Shown here piece after piece: positions 33,939 through 44,915 of a stretch of 64,000 bases of DNA. A model generated the notes under the pieces. That model worked only from the letters and a program-made list of their open reading frames with translations, had not been told where the DNA came from and searched no databases. Each line of letters begins with the position of its first letter. Within the stretch, counting starts at the first letter, position 1. The position numbers and the translations under genes are program-made. Source of the DNA: Vigna angularis. Its lineage: Eukaryota > Streptophyta > Magnoliopsida > Fabales > Fabaceae. The DNA lies in contig NC_068974.1 in NCBI RefSeq assembly GCF_016808095.1, positions 14,384,001 through 14,448,000 on the forward strand. Reading direction: 5' to 3'.

Positions 33939-34904
33939 GTGAGATTAGTGGCTTGCCGTGAGGATGAAAGAGTGTTCCGCGGGAGGGAGAATAGTTCCAA
34001 CGAGTTCTTTTATTGTTATGCTTCACCGTTTTATGATCTGTACCTGAGATTGCCTTTCACAACCTTCCAAATGGATGTGTTGAAGACCTTAAATGTCGCG
34101 CCCAGTCAATTGCATCCCAACGTATGGGGGTATATGCAGGCGTTTGTTGTGTTGTGTCGGGCCTTGGCGATTAGGCCTATTGTGGCACTATTTTTGTACT
34201 TTCTTAGGTGTCGACCGGTTGCGAAGAAGGGTTGGGTGTCGTTGATTTCCGAGCCGGGTAATGCTTTGTTAGAGCTTTATATGCAGTCATATAGGGGCTT
34301 TAAAGACAAATTCTTTAAAGTGTCGATCCTCGACTCTGGGCGGAGGCACTATTTTGATGGAGAGGGAAGGCCCAAATTCCCACTGTACTGGACGCAGGAG
34401 CCGTTGAGGTTCACCTCGTGGGCCGAGGATAAAATGACGATCGAAGAGTTAGAGGCTCTAAATGTGTTGACGGCGTTACCACGCCCCTTTTCTTCCCGTC
34501 GGCTTATAAATTGCCTTGAGCACGACGACGCCGATTCGAGGGTATTTGGTATGTTTCTCATATTGTTACTTTTATCTGTTGTCTTGTTGTTGCTGACTGG
34601 TCCGGAGTGCCTTTGTTTCGCAGAGATAATGGGGAGGAAAGGAAGTGTTCGAAACTGGTTTCAAGCTATCGACACTGAGAAGGCGGAAGCTGACCGTCCA
34701 GGGTCTTCATACAAACTTAAGCAAGCCCAGCCAACTGGTCCGGTCGTGCTGTCGGTTTCGACTTATGAAGCAGCGGTCGGCGAAGAACAGCCCCTGGTGC
34801 GAAAAAGGAGAGGCAAGGCGGTCGACACTAGTGGCGCTATGTCGAAGAAGAGGAAGGAGACTGCCGATGAGATAGAGCGTCCCCTCCTTCAACCTGAGCC
34901 ATAA
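33939..34904 (+). CDS. Antisense extra ORF, gypsy-type transposon domain
   Basis: About 320 residues, opposite to gag-pol. The first 180 residues have the pattern of the putative gypsy-type transposon domain (PF04195-like): LRLPFTTFQMDVLKTLNV, PSQLHPNVWGYMQAF, VSLISEPGNALLEL and FPLYWTQEP. A GT-AG intron is plausible at 34549-34623 (gtatgt...tttcgcag): the stretch it would remove is hydrophobic and unlike its surroundings. After it come basic, low-complexity residues (KRRGKAVD, SKKRKE). A stop at 34902 and a frame change separate it from the coiled-coil ORF that follows. Function is unknown; such ORFs accompany Tat elements. Confidence 0.75.
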   Translation: MRLVACREDERVFRGRENSSNEFFYCYASPFYDLYLRLPFTTFQMDVLKTLNVAPSQLHPNVWGYMQAFVVLCRALAIRPIVALFLYFLRCRPVAKKGWVSLISEPGNALLELYMQSYRGFKDKFFKVSILDSGRRHYFDGEGRPKFPLYWTQEPLRFTSWAEDKMTIEELEALNVLTALPRPFSSRRLINCLEHDDADSRVFGMFLILLLLSVVLLLLTGPECLCFAEIMGRKGSVRNWFQAIDTEKAEADRPGSSYKLKQAQPTGPVVLSVSTYEAAVGEEQPLVRKRRGKAVDTSGAMSKKRKETADEIERPLLQPEP

Positions 34905-34938
34905 GGTCAAGTTTAATCTGGATAACTCGAAGAAGAAG

Positions 34939-35619
34939 GTGGTTGAAAATATGACCGAGCAACAAATGGCCGACGCCATGTTGGAAATGGCGAGTCGGAC
35001 ACAAATGCTAGTGTGGCATATTGCATATGCCTCTAATAGAGGTGTATTGCGGGTTGAGCTGGAGAAGGCGCGGACCCAACTGAAGGAGCTGACTAAGGCT
35101 CATGCCATCTGCGATCAAAAGCAGAAACGGTCAGAGCAATTACTGAGCGAGGCTGACGTGCTGTTGACTGGTGCCCGAGCCACCGGACTGGCCTTGAAAA
35201 AGGAGTGCGACCAAGTGTCGCGCGAGCTAAAACAGGCCAAGAAGATGATGGCAGCGTTGACCAAGGAAAGGGATGATTTGCGGGCGGAGTCGGTCGAGGA
35301 CAAGGAGACAATGAAGGAGATGAAGGAAGCTATAATAGTTGAACATACCCGGGGCTTTCAGAAGGCTCTGAGGCAGGTCGAGCATTTGCTTGAGGTGTTG
35401 ATCGAAGGGGTGGCGCTCGACGTACGAAAGGACGTGTATGAGGGGCAACTGAAGCCTCTATGTGAAATTCCGGAGGATGCCTTTCTGGAGGCGGAAGAGG
35501 GTATAGAGGAAGAGGCGATCGTTGCTGACGAGCCTCATGAGGTGATCGTTGTGGATGAACCAACTGTGGAAACGGCCGGAGAGACTGCTGTCGGATCGCC
35601 TAATATTGTAATAGATTAG
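34939..35619 (+). CDS. Antisense extra ORF, coiled-coil part
   Basis: 226 codons, mostly charged heptad-like sequence (ELEKARTQLKELTKAH, KKECDQVSRELKQAKK), then an acidic tail (EAEEGIEEEA). It probably continues the ORF ending at 34904 after a frameshift or missed splice, because antisense ORFs of this type usually end in a coiled coil. No catalytic motif. Confidence 0.65.
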   Translation: MVENMTEQQMADAMLEMASRTQMLVWHIAYASNRGVLRVELEKARTQLKELTKAHAICDQKQKRSEQLLSEADVLLTGARATGLALKKECDQVSRELKQAKKMMAALTKERDDLRAESVEDKETMKEMKEAIIVEHTRGFQKALRQVEHLLEVLIEGVALDVRKDVYEGQLKPLCEIPEDAFLEAEEGIEEEAIVADEPHEVIVVDEPTVETAGETAVGSPNIVID

Positions 35620-35784
35620 AAATTTGAACATTTATGAGCTGTTTGACATATATACTTACTTTGAATATTTAAACTTCATGCATTTCGGAATTTATATTTT
35701 TGCTGTATGATGGATACCGTTTTCTTGTGTTGTCGTGAGATAGATGTGGATAGAGTTTATTAACGATTGTCTAGGTCGAATGCG

Positions 35785-35970
35785 CTGGGTGTTTGAGGGT
35801 GAACATCTACCAAGGGATTAGTATCCCGAACTTAACTAGGTGTTCGAGGGAGAACATCTACCAGTGGGAGTGTATCCCATACGGAACTGGGTGTTCGAGG
35901 AAGAACATCTACCAGTGGGAATTATCCCAAGTCACTTAGGTACGGATGTGTTCGAGGGGAACTTGCATCC
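35785..35970 (+). repeat. 51-bp tandem repeat
   Basis: Three units from about 35785, 35836 and 35887, plus a partial fourth, each with ctgggtgttcgagg and gaacatctacca. It lies between the antisense ORFs and the integrase end. Confidence 0.85.
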
Positions 35971-36008
35971 GGTCGAGCGTTTGCTATGAGCGGATTGCTT
36001 GAGGGCGA

Positions 36009-37150
36009 TCATGTAACATGTCGAATGACATGGGGGGAGTCTAAACCTGGGACTCGACAAATGAGAAAATATAATGAAATAATAATAAAATATATCCTTG
36101 TTTTGAACTGAGATGAATAATGTGTCATGAATATAAAGAAATATGAACTAAAATAATATTTGAGGTGAGTAGCATTCCACGTGTTGGGAACAGGTTGTCC
36201 ATTTAGGAGTTGGAGACGGTATGCCCCATTCATCAGGTCCTCAACGATGCGGAATGGCCCCTCCCAATTGGCCGCTAACTTTCCGTGTGCTCGATTCACC
36301 CTGGCTGCCCCCCGTTTCCGCCACACCAGATCGTCGTTTTTGAACGCTCAGGGTTTTACTTTAGTGTTATAGCGGCGGGAGAGCATTCTCTTTTAAGCTT
36401 CAACACGAACGGTGGTGACTTCTCGACGCTCGGGCAAGGTGTCGAGATTCAACCGCAGCTGCTCATCATTAAGTGTTAGATTGGTGATGTGTCGGCGCAG
36501 GGAGGGCTCTCCGACCTCGACTGGGAGCATGGCATCAGTGTCGTAAGTTAAGTTGAATGGAGTGTCCCCGGTGGAGTCGTGTGGGGTGCATCTGTACACC
36601 CATAAGACTTCAAGTAGTTCTTCCACCCATAAACCTTTGGCTTCGCCGAGTCGCTTCTTCAATTCAATGAGTATAGCTTTATTCGCGGCCTCCGTTTGTC
36701 CGTTCGTTTGCGGATGTTCCACTGAACCGGTTACGTGTTTAATGCCCAGATTGCTGAGGAATTCCTCTAGCTTGCGCTCGACGAACTGTCGACCTTTGTC
36801 AGTGATGATCTTTTGTGGTAGACCGAATCGACAGATTAAATGCCAGATGAACTTTTGTACTCGCTGGGCGCTGATAATAGATAGGGGTTCGGCCTCGATC
36901 CACTTGGTGAAATAATCGACGGCGACTAGGAGGAATTTGCTCTGTGCTTTGGCTAGGGGTAATGGTCCGAATATGTCGAGTCCCCATTGAGCGAACGGCC
37001 ACGGAGATATGATACTATGTAACTCTTCGGGAGGGATGTGGGCAACCTGACCGTGGGCCTGGCAGGAGATACACTTTTTGACGAACGTCTCACAATCTTG
37101 ATCGATCGTTGGCCAGTAATATCCTGCGCCAAGAACGCGCGCTTTGAGCG
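36009..37150 (-). pseudogene. Retand-like integrase (broken)
   Basis: The frame runs from about 37150 down to 36009, out of phase with the upstream pol, with a stop at 36393-36395. The C-terminal part of the catalytic core is seen (EHPQTNGQTEAANK, with the Glu in QTEAANK). Next is a gypsy-type C-terminal domain (NWEGPFRI, WNATHLKYYF). The zinc-binding start of integrase is in the frameshifted zone near 37150. Confidence 0.8.
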
Positions 37151-38128
37151 TGCGCTTACCTGAATGAAAACGCAGATTCCGGTGTGAAGTTCGCGCAAGA
37201 CGTAGTCAGCTTCTTCCACTGATATGCATTTTAGCAGAGGGGTACTATGGCCGCGTCGATAGAGGTCGTCACCTATGTACAGAAAACGTGCGATGCGTTT
37301 GGAATCACGCGCGGTAATCTTTTCCCCTCGCTCCTGCTTCATCATCAGATCCTTGACTTCCTGCCTCCAATCTGTTGTCGGCGCTGGAACATCGGTGGCG
37401 AAAGCTTCTACGACCGGATGGTCGAACGTCATTTTGATGATTGAAGACAGTTGTGCGCGCTCCTTGGAGTGAGTTAATTTAGACAGGAGGTCTGCTCTCG
37501 CGTTCTGCTCCCGGGGTACATGGATGATGCCGACCTCGGTGAAATCCTGGAGTAGGACGCTAGCTTTATGGAAGTAACGCAGCAATTGATTATCTTTAAC
37601 CTAGTACGTCCCGTTCATATGCCCGACTACCAACTGTGAGTCCATTCGACACTCTAAACGAGCGACCGCGAGTTCCTTGGCGAGGGTTAGACCAGCAATC
37701 AAAGCTTCATATTCGGCTTGGTTGTTGCTGGATGGAAATCTACATGTGATAGCCTGCTCCGTGACTAGACCATTTGGTCCTTCCAGGACGATACCAGCCC
37801 CTCCTCCCCTTTTGTCCGAGGAGCCGTCCACGTTGAGGAGCCACTTTGGTGTCGAATCGTCGGATACGGGCGTGAGCTCGGCTGCAAAATCTACTAAGTG
37901 CTGACCCTTAATGGAGCCCCGAGGCTCGTAGCGGAGTCCAAACTCTGAGAGTTCCACCGACCATGCGACCATCCGTCCGGCTAAATCAGGTTTGCTGAGG
38001 ATCTTGGTGATCGGGTGATTAGTACGGACAATCACCTGATGACTTTGAAAGTACGGTCGTAGTCGACGCGAGGCCATGACCAGGGCCAATGCCACCTTCT
38101 CAATTTGGGAGTATCGTTCTTCCGCTCC
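37150..38128 (-). pseudogene. Retand-like RNase H region (broken)
   Basis: In frame with the reverse transcriptase. The end of the first RNase H and linker (RTNHPITKILSKPDLAGRM) is followed by the second, plant-type RNase H of Tat elements (LLNVDGSSDKRGGGAG, NNQAEYEALIAGL, MDSQLVVGHMNG). In-frame stops at 38129-38131 and 37601-37603; a frameshift near 37150 ends the frame. Confidence 0.85.
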
Positions 38129-39037
38129 CTACAATGTACGGCTGACAAAATATATTAGCTTAAGGGAGGGGGTTTCCTGCACCAAAGCGACACTGATAGC
38201 GTGATGGGACGCTGCGATGTATAACTGCAAGTCGTATCCAGTGACCGGTCTCGCCATGATCGGGGGGCTGGTAAGAACATGTTTGACAACGTTGAAAGCT
38301 GTTTCACAGTCCTCGTCCCAGTGCTGAGTGGTGCCCTTCTTCATGTTCTTCAGGATGGGTCTGATGTGCTCGGCTAGCTTTGGAATGAAGCGGGACAGGG
38401 CTGTGAGCCTACCCACCAAGCGTTGTACCTCTTTAAGGGTTTGTGGGCTTTTCATGTCGAGCACGGCTTTGCACTTGTCGGGGTTGGCCTCGATGCCTCT
38501 GCACGTTAACATGAACCCCAAGAACTTTCCAGCCGGTACTTCGAAAGTACACTTGGAAGGGTTCAGTCGCATGTTATACCTCCTGATCTGGAGGAACACC
38601 TCCGCCAAATCCTTAAGATGTTGCTCCATAGACTGGCTCCAGATAACCATGTCATCGACGTAGACATCCATGCATCGTCCGATTTGATGATGGAAAACTT
38701 TATCCATGAGGCGCTGATATGTGGCGCCTGCATTCTTCAGGCCGAACGGCATTACCTCGTAACAGTAATTAGCGCGTTCGGTAATAAAAGTTGTTTTGCT
38801 CTGATCTGGCCCATACATGGGGATTTGGTTGTACCCCGAGTAAGCATCGAGGAAACTGAGGACGACATGACTGGACGCTCCATCTACCAACCTATCGATG
38901 CCAGGCAAAGGGTACAAATCCTTAAGGCACGCCTTGTTGAGGTCGGTGAAGTCCACACACATTCGCCATTGACCGTTAGACTTTTTGACCATGACTACGT
39001 TCGACAACCACGTGGTGTAGGTGATCTCCCTGATGAA
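38129..39037 (-). pseudogene. Retand-like reverse transcriptase
   Basis: Conserved blocks in order: VKKSNGQWRMCVDFTDLNKA, FLDAYSGYNQIPM, EVMPFGLKNAGATYQRLM, the catalytic box VYVDDMVIW, and KFLGFMLTCRGIEANP. All three Asp residues of the polymerase site appear present. The frame is bounded by in-frame stops at 39038-39040 and 38129-38131, so no full pol could be made. Confidence 0.93.
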
Positions 39038-39837
39038 CTAGGCGTTCATCAACTTGGCGACCTCAACCTGGATGGCCTCGCGTTTGTCTTCCCCAAAGCG
39101 TCGTTTCTTTTGCGCAACTGGGCGCGCCTCCCTGAAGATCGACAACTTATGTTCCATGACGCAGGGGTGGATCCCTGGCATATCGGTTGCCACCCACGCG
39201 AATAGGTCAGCATTAGTTCGCAGCATACGTGCCAGATCCTGCTCATTGTGTAGGGCAAGGCTCCCGCCGATGCTTGTGGTTTTGGACTCGTCCGCCCCCA
39301 AGGGGAAGGGTTTGACATCTCCTTGGGGATGGAGACGTTCGTCTATATTGGTTCGGGGGTCCAAGTCGATCGCCGCTGTTTCGGCTCCTCTTGCTCTTCG
39401 AGCCGGCAAAAATGGTGTGACTTTAAGTCCTGCGACGTAACACTGTCGAGTCGTTCGTTGATCGGCCTTGACAGTACAGATGGTACCTCGCTCGGTGGGG
39501 AATTTCATGGCCAGGTGAGGGGTGGACACAATGGCTCCAAATGCATTCAGGCATGGTCGGCCTATTAAAGCATTGTACGAGGTATTGGCCTGTACCAATA
39601 GGAACCTGACTCGAAGCTCTGGGGCATCTCGGCATGTTCCGAGTCGCGTTCGTAGGTCGAGGTACCCTCGTGTATCGACTCTTTCCCCTAAGAAGCCTAC
39701 AATTTGTTCGTTAAAGGGGGCTATTAGATCCTCGGACAAGTCCATCTTTTTGAAGGTGGACCAGTATAATATGTTGACCGAACTACCCTGATCGACGAGG
39801 ACCTTGCTGACATCGTACCGAGCTATCTAGACCGTGA
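39038..39837 (-). pseudogene. Retand-like aspartic protease and linker
   Basis: The active-site motif reads DQGSS (near 39780-39800), the form typical of Tat-lineage elements. It is followed by LIGRPCLNAFGAIVST and a linker up to the reverse transcriptase. The frame is closed upstream by a TAG near 39825. Confidence 0.8.
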
Positions 39838-40104
39838 CGACCATGGGGTCATCATGATCAGGGTCGGGCGCGTGGAAATCTGCATCAGTGTGAATGTGAT
39901 ATCGGGCATGGACCGACGTGGCCGATCTACCATGTTCACCGACTTGAGTTGTCTCAAATGTCGCTTCCTGGCAGAAGCTAACGCCCCTCCTCCGGCGAAG
40001 CCACCGGATATGGTGTCGATTCTGCCTCGGACCGACCGCTCCCTCTCTGAACGTCGGGGTTGGCTGCGGGATCGTCTTCGGCGTCGGTCGTCCCTGGGAG
40101 GTGA

Positions 40105-41304
40105 TCATTCGGGACTTCGTCGAGAGGATTCCTTTCGGTGGGGAGTTGTCGCTCTGGAGGCTGTCTTTTCTTTGACATAGTTTTGGAGGTAACCTGCTCG
40201 AATGAGTCTTTCCAACTCATCTTTCACCATGTGACACTCTTCTGTATCATGGTCGTGGTTCATGTGCAGGCGACATGCCTTACTGTTGTCCGCATTCTTT
40301 GGAGTGGCTTTTCGTCGAACGGTTAGGAGTTCGGCATGCAAAGCCTCTTCGAGCACCTTTGTCCTAGGCGCGTTAAGAGACGTGTAACGATCGTACTTAG
40401 ATATCCACCCTGATTCTTTTCGGGGTGGTCGATCTGCCTTAAAGTCATTGGTCGGCCGCTTTGGGACCTTCTTAGCCTCCTGGTTTGAGTTGTCCTGTTG
40501 TTGCTTCTTCCTAGAATTTCCGAGGTCCTCAATTCGGATGAATTTCGCAATTGTAGATTGGAGCTCCTCCATAGATTTTGGAGGATCCGCGTACAACTGT
40601 TCCGCAAAGTACCCCGGTGTTAAACACGAAGGGAGATTGCTGATAATAAAGGTATGGTTTACGTCTTTCACGCGTCTGGCCGTCTCGTTGTACCTTTGCA
40701 TGAAAGCCTTTAGGGTTTCATCCTTCCCCTGCTTGGTATTTACGAGCTCAGCAGGAGTCATCTCCGGTCTTTTGTTAGCAGCGTACTGTTTCCGAAAAAG
40801 GGCCTCAACGGTGGCGAAGCAGTCTACCGAATTTTGAGGGAGAGTGTGGTACCACTCGAGTGCCTCATCTTTCAGGGACAATGAGAAAGCTCTGCAAATG
40901 ACGGGGTCATTATCTGTGTAGAACGCCATGGCATCAATAAAGTTGCGGAGATGGTTGTCGGGATCGGCGGAGCCATCATAGCGTTCTAACATTGGTGGAG
41001 GTTTTTCCGGCATATGAGCTTGCATGATGGCCTCCGTGAACGGAAGCAAATTAGTGAGGCGCCCAGAAGTTGGCCCCTTCCTTCCTCCACCAGCAGGCTC
41101 AGATGGTCCTCCATGGTGGCTTCCCTCATTATCATCCTAGCAGTTGGATGCTGACACTTCCGGCGGAGGACGCTGTGCCCTCAGTGCCGCCAGTTCCGCG
41201 GCTTGCTTGCCCTGAATCTCTTGTTGTTCCCTTATAATTTGTGCCTGCGCCTCGATCTGTGTCTGCAGTTGCTTGATCAAATCACGAGTGTTCATGTCTT
41301 CCAT
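40105..41304 (-). pseudogene. Retand-like gag
   Basis: About 400 codons from ATG 41304 (MEDMNTRDLIKQLQ), with one in-frame TAG at 41137-41139. A capsid-type region follows (ERYDGSADPDNHLRNFID, EWYHTLPQNS), then basic linkers and a zinc knuckle (CRLHMNHDHDTEEC). It is in a different frame from the protease, with the shift between 40105 and 39840. Confidence 0.9.
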
Positions 41305-41340
41305 AGCTCCGGTGGTCGTCGTTGGGATATCAAACCTCGG

Positions 41341-41357
41341 CCCCACGGTGAGCGCCA
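41341..41357 (-). other. Primer binding site of the Retand-like element
   Basis: Minus strand TGGCGCTCACCGTGGGG, three bases inside the 5' LTR. The starting TGG(C) fits a tRNA 3' end; which tRNA was not determined. Confidence 0.7.
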
Positions 41358-41360
41358 AAA

Positions 41361-42125
41361 TGTTTCAGTAGAAATGTGTAGGCCGAGATATGTACTCAAT
41401 GAATCACCTTCGCTCCTTCCCCAGATACTGCGATCGTTGTGTCTCCTTCCTATGGCAAGCTCTTTGGGAGAAGATGGGCTGGGTACCTGCAAAAGCACTC
41501 CGACGCTCAAGTCAGAAAAGGATCAATCTAACTGTTTTCAGTTTTCTCAAAGAAGAAGATATTACTTTCTTTCTTAATTTTCTCCTTAGGGGAAAAAACG
41601 TACTTTTTTTCTCCTTTAGTTCGCATATTTATCCTAGTAATAATGAACCGTTTACCTTAAGTTCCGGTTGGATGAGAATCTGGTTCTGGAGAGTATAACC
41701 ATTAAGTCGTGCTAGATACTAGGTCAGTTGACTCCGTGATTTGTGGCGCTATAACCGGATACGTCTAACCGCTCTGTCAGGATTAATATATCCATTTGGA
41801 CCGAAACTTGACCGGCCGCCCTTTAGATCAATCAAATAGACGATCGTTAGATAACGATCGCTTACAACGGTTGATGTCAAGGGAGGCGGAGATCAGGATG
41901 TCCTTAAACGATCGTTCCTCTAAATAAGTGTACGATCGGTTAAAGACGACCGTTTGCTGTTTATCATTGGTGGTCGACTAAGTGGGCGATCGGTTAAGGA
42001 CGACTGTATGCTGTCTATCCTGAGTGGTCGACTAAATGGGCGATTAGTTGAGGACGATCGTATGCTGTCTATCATCAGTGATCGACTGGGTTATTGATCG
42101 ACCGTTGTAGGTAACCTACTATACA
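41361..42125 (-). repeat. Retand-like 5' LTR
   Basis: 765 bases, same length as the 3' copy. Most of the ~20 differences are transitions, as expected for decay of methylated DNA. Confidence 0.95.
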
Positions 42126-42130
42126 TCTGT

Positions 42131-42734
42131 TATTTAGCTAATAATCCCTTTATTTCACCAAAATCATCACAGCTAATTACTAGCATTTCACCATAATGAC
42201 TGCATACACTCAATATACAATCTTATCAAGCATATACGCATACATTATAACATTTCAAAGCAATCTGTTTTCAGAAAAAAAAAATCAGATTTCCATACCA
42301 AGGTCAAAACAATTTCCGAGACAGTCATTAACAATTGTATTATACCATTTTAGGATTTAGGGTCAAATACTAAGTTCATTCAGATTTCAATATCCTGTCC
42401 TACATACCTACATCTCATGCAATGCTCACCCCCATATCAGAACATTATATAACTCCTTATTCCATTCTACCCAACAGTTTGTAACATGCAGTTCTTCATT
42501 CAATTTTGGTTTAGTCCAATTAGTCAAACAGTACACTTCAATTGCCCCAACTAGACGCTCAAATTCTGACTTTTTTGTGGCACATGCATAAAAGACCCTT
42601 ATATTAATATAGAACTTAGACTATCACAGTTTCAAGGAGCTTTGAATTCAAACCAGTTAAAGCATACGTCAAGCATTCTTCGGTCAATGTATCACATAAC
42701 ACCATTCATGACAATTTCTGAGTTCTTAAGAAAA
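42131..42734. other. AT-rich host spacer
   Basis: It continues the sequence interrupted at 32766. No ORF over 60 codons with a recognisable product, no RNA gene and no repeat end seen. Confidence 0.5.
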
Positions 42735-42739
42735 CTATG

Positions 42740-43058
42740 TGATAAGATATAGCGTGATAGGTGATAATGGGTTTAGGATAGAAGGAAGAGAAACTTTATA
42801 AACAGGGAGTGAGTTCTATACAGGGGATTATCAAGTATTATTTTGTAAAAATCAGGTCTTTAGCCGGTAGAGAGAGGTTATGCTCTCAATCAGGGAGGTT
42901 ATGCTCCCAACTCCATTCTTTGTAAAGTGACAATTCTATTCCTGTGATCCATTCTTTCATCTCTATTATCTGTTGTCAGCAGGAGTTACTGTTTGGGTTT
43001 CATCTCTTTTATCGGCATTGAGAGAGTGTTGTTAGGTTCCAAACCCAGGAACCTAACA
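42740..43058 (+). repeat. LTR copy 1 (diverged)
   Basis: 319 bases, starting TGATAAGATATAG. More diverged in the middle than copies 2 and 3, but it shares the ggttatgctc / gggaggttatgctccc block and an identical 3' end with copy 2. Confidence 0.75.
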
Positions 43059-43063
43059 AATTG

Positions 43064-43375
43064 GTATAGGATAATAGAATAGATGGGTTTAGGAGTTAAG
43101 GGTGTGGAGGTGTCGATTGTAAAAGGGGTAGTGGGTTAAAGTTGCTATAAATAGAGCTCTTGTAACTCTGTAAAGGGTATCGAATATACTTTGTGTAAAG
43201 TCAGGCATTTTAGCTTGTAGAGAAGGGTTATGCCCTCAGCCAGGGAGGTTATGCTCCCAATTCATTCTTGTAAAGAGGTCTCTTTTACTGTGAATAATAC
43301 AGAAAACCCATTCTCTTTTTCTGTCTCCATCTTTTGATTGAGTTCTTGTTAGGTTCCAAACCCAGGAACCTAACA
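43064..43375 (+). repeat. LTR copy 2
   Basis: Its first few bases are missing: it begins with tatagg only five bases after copy 1 ends. It ends cctaaca and is followed by the ttggtccgacc primer-site region that leads into the gag remnant. Confidence 0.75.
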
Positions 43376-43483
43376 AATTGGTCCGACCTGCCGTTTCGAA
43401 GTGGAGGTGAAGGATCAAGAAATAAGAACCTGATCAAGAAGTGATCAAGAACCTGCCGGATCCGAATTGGGCGTGAAGCAAAG

Positions 43484-43966
43484 ATGGAGGGGAGCACGAA
43501 GAGACGATTGGAGGCTCTGGAGATTACGATGGAAGGGATGCAGGCGGAATCTGCCACAGTGCGTCATGACTTGAAAAAAATAATGAGGATGATGGGGGCG
43601 CGGGCTTACAACAACGAAGAATAATCAGGTGGAAGTCAGATTTCCGTAAATGACAACCAGCGCCGGCGCGATGAGGATATTGGAGTGAGCGTGGATGGCG
43701 ATCATCTGGAGGGGTAGAATAAATGGCGAAAGAGGGGTGAATTACCCACTTTTGAAGGGCTAGACCTGTTAAACTGGATCAATAGGACGAAGAAGTTTTT
43801 CGAGTTTCAAGGAGTAGCGGAGGAGGAGAAAGTGCGACTCGCGTACATAAGCATGAAGGACAACGTGGGTCTGGTTCAGAGCATGGAAGGAGAAAACCAA
43901 GAATCGTTCTTGGGATGGTTTGAAGGAAGCCCTGGTGATAATAAGGTTTGGAACCATCGTTGAGAG
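43484..43966 (+). pseudogene. Gag remnant (gypsy-like)
   Basis: A 46-codon ORF from ATG 43484 (MEGSTKRRLEALEITMEG, a coiled-coil start) ends at TAA 43622. The sequence continues through stops into a capsid-like segment, ELPTFEGLDLLNWINRTKKF and FFEFQGVAEEEKVRLAYIS, and stops again at TGA near 43961. This pattern is seen in gag of plant Ty3/gypsy elements. No protease or pol follows. Confidence 0.7.
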
Positions 43967-44396
43967 TTTGGCGACATCCAAATATATGGGGACGGTGGAC
44001 AAGTCTGTATAAGACCTCAAGATTTTGGCGGGTAGCGGGTCAGAAGATGAGCCATTTGGGGGACGAACGCGAGGAGCGGTTACCGAGCGGTACAAGGCCA
44101 AGTACTGTAGACCAGACCGATCGGGATTAGCCGAGCGGTCCGAGACCTATTGCTATAACCCATGCCGATTGAAAGTTACCGAGCGGTTAGAGGTCGATCG
44201 CCATAACCCAAGACGACTGTTCGGTCAAGGCCATCAGTGGCCAGAAAAGAGTCGAGGGACGGTTATTTTGGGGGAGGATGAAGAGGTGGAGATTGAGGAA
44301 GCTTAGACCGAAAGCAGATGGAGATGTCCGCTTTCTCGGCTGGAGGCCCTATTCAGCCAAAAGTGATGAAGTTGCACGGTTCGATAGGGGATCGAA

Positions 44397-44560
44397 CGGT
44401 ATTGACCATTAAAGGACGAAACCGAACAGTGTTGCCCATTATAGGACGAAACCGAATGGTGTTGCCCATTATAGGACGAAACCGAACGGTGTTGACCAAT
44501 TTAGGACGGAACCGAACGGTGTTGACCATTATAGGACAAAACCGAACGATATTGACTAGG
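44397..44560 (+). repeat. 30-bp tandem repeat, five units
   Basis: Units of the form gtgttgaccattataggacg-aaaccgaacg recur every 30 bases. Being a multiple of three, the array keeps a frame open (44318-44611) that encodes a repeated decapeptide, NRTVLTIIGR-like. It lies inside the three-LTR element; a protein product is doubtful. Confidence 0.9.
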
Positions 44561-44639
44561 GTGTTCAATCAAGGAGGGAAGAAGGTATTTAGCAAGGGGA
44601 TACAACACTAGCTAGAAGGTGGGGGGAGCCAGAAGCTTT

Positions 44640-44712
44640 GTTAAAAATAAAGGAAGTAGAACAGTGGACCTTGGTGTTAAAAATAAAGGAAGTAGAACAG
44701 TGGACCTTGGTG
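44640..44712 (+). repeat. 36-bp direct duplication
   Basis: gttaaaaataaaggaagtag followed by aacagtggaccttggt occurs twice in succession. Confidence 0.95.
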
Positions 44713-44915
44713 TGGGATTTGGGGTGGTAGGAAGGAAAGAGGAAGAATGAAAGATAGTGGAGGAGGAATTGTCACCACCTAAGCCTCCAGATCTGAATTG
44801 GTGGGCAGTAGCCAGTGGATTCTCTTCAGATGATAACAAGATGATGAAGAGGAGCCAAGAGACCAAGTTTTTCGATTCCAACCTTGAGGACAAGGTCGTT
44901 CTGCAGCGGGTGTAA

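Larger units (their letters stand above)
32767..42125 (-). mobile_element. Ty3/gypsy Tat/Retand-like retrotransposon
   Basis: Two 765-bp LTRs with about 20 differences (about 97% identity by eye) enclose a minus-strand gag-pol and a plus-strand pair of extra ORFs near the 3' LTR. The 5-bp flanks are tttgt and tctgt, a target duplication with one change. The dual RNase H-like region and the antisense Transposase_28-like ORF point to the Tat lineage, where extra ORFs are documented. Total 9359 bases. Stops and shifts show it is not autonomous. Confidence 0.93.

Noticed and set aside
33939..34904. Host gene on the plus strand
   Set aside because: It lies between the LTRs of a retroelement and matches the gypsy-type transposon domain pattern, so it was kept as an element ORF.
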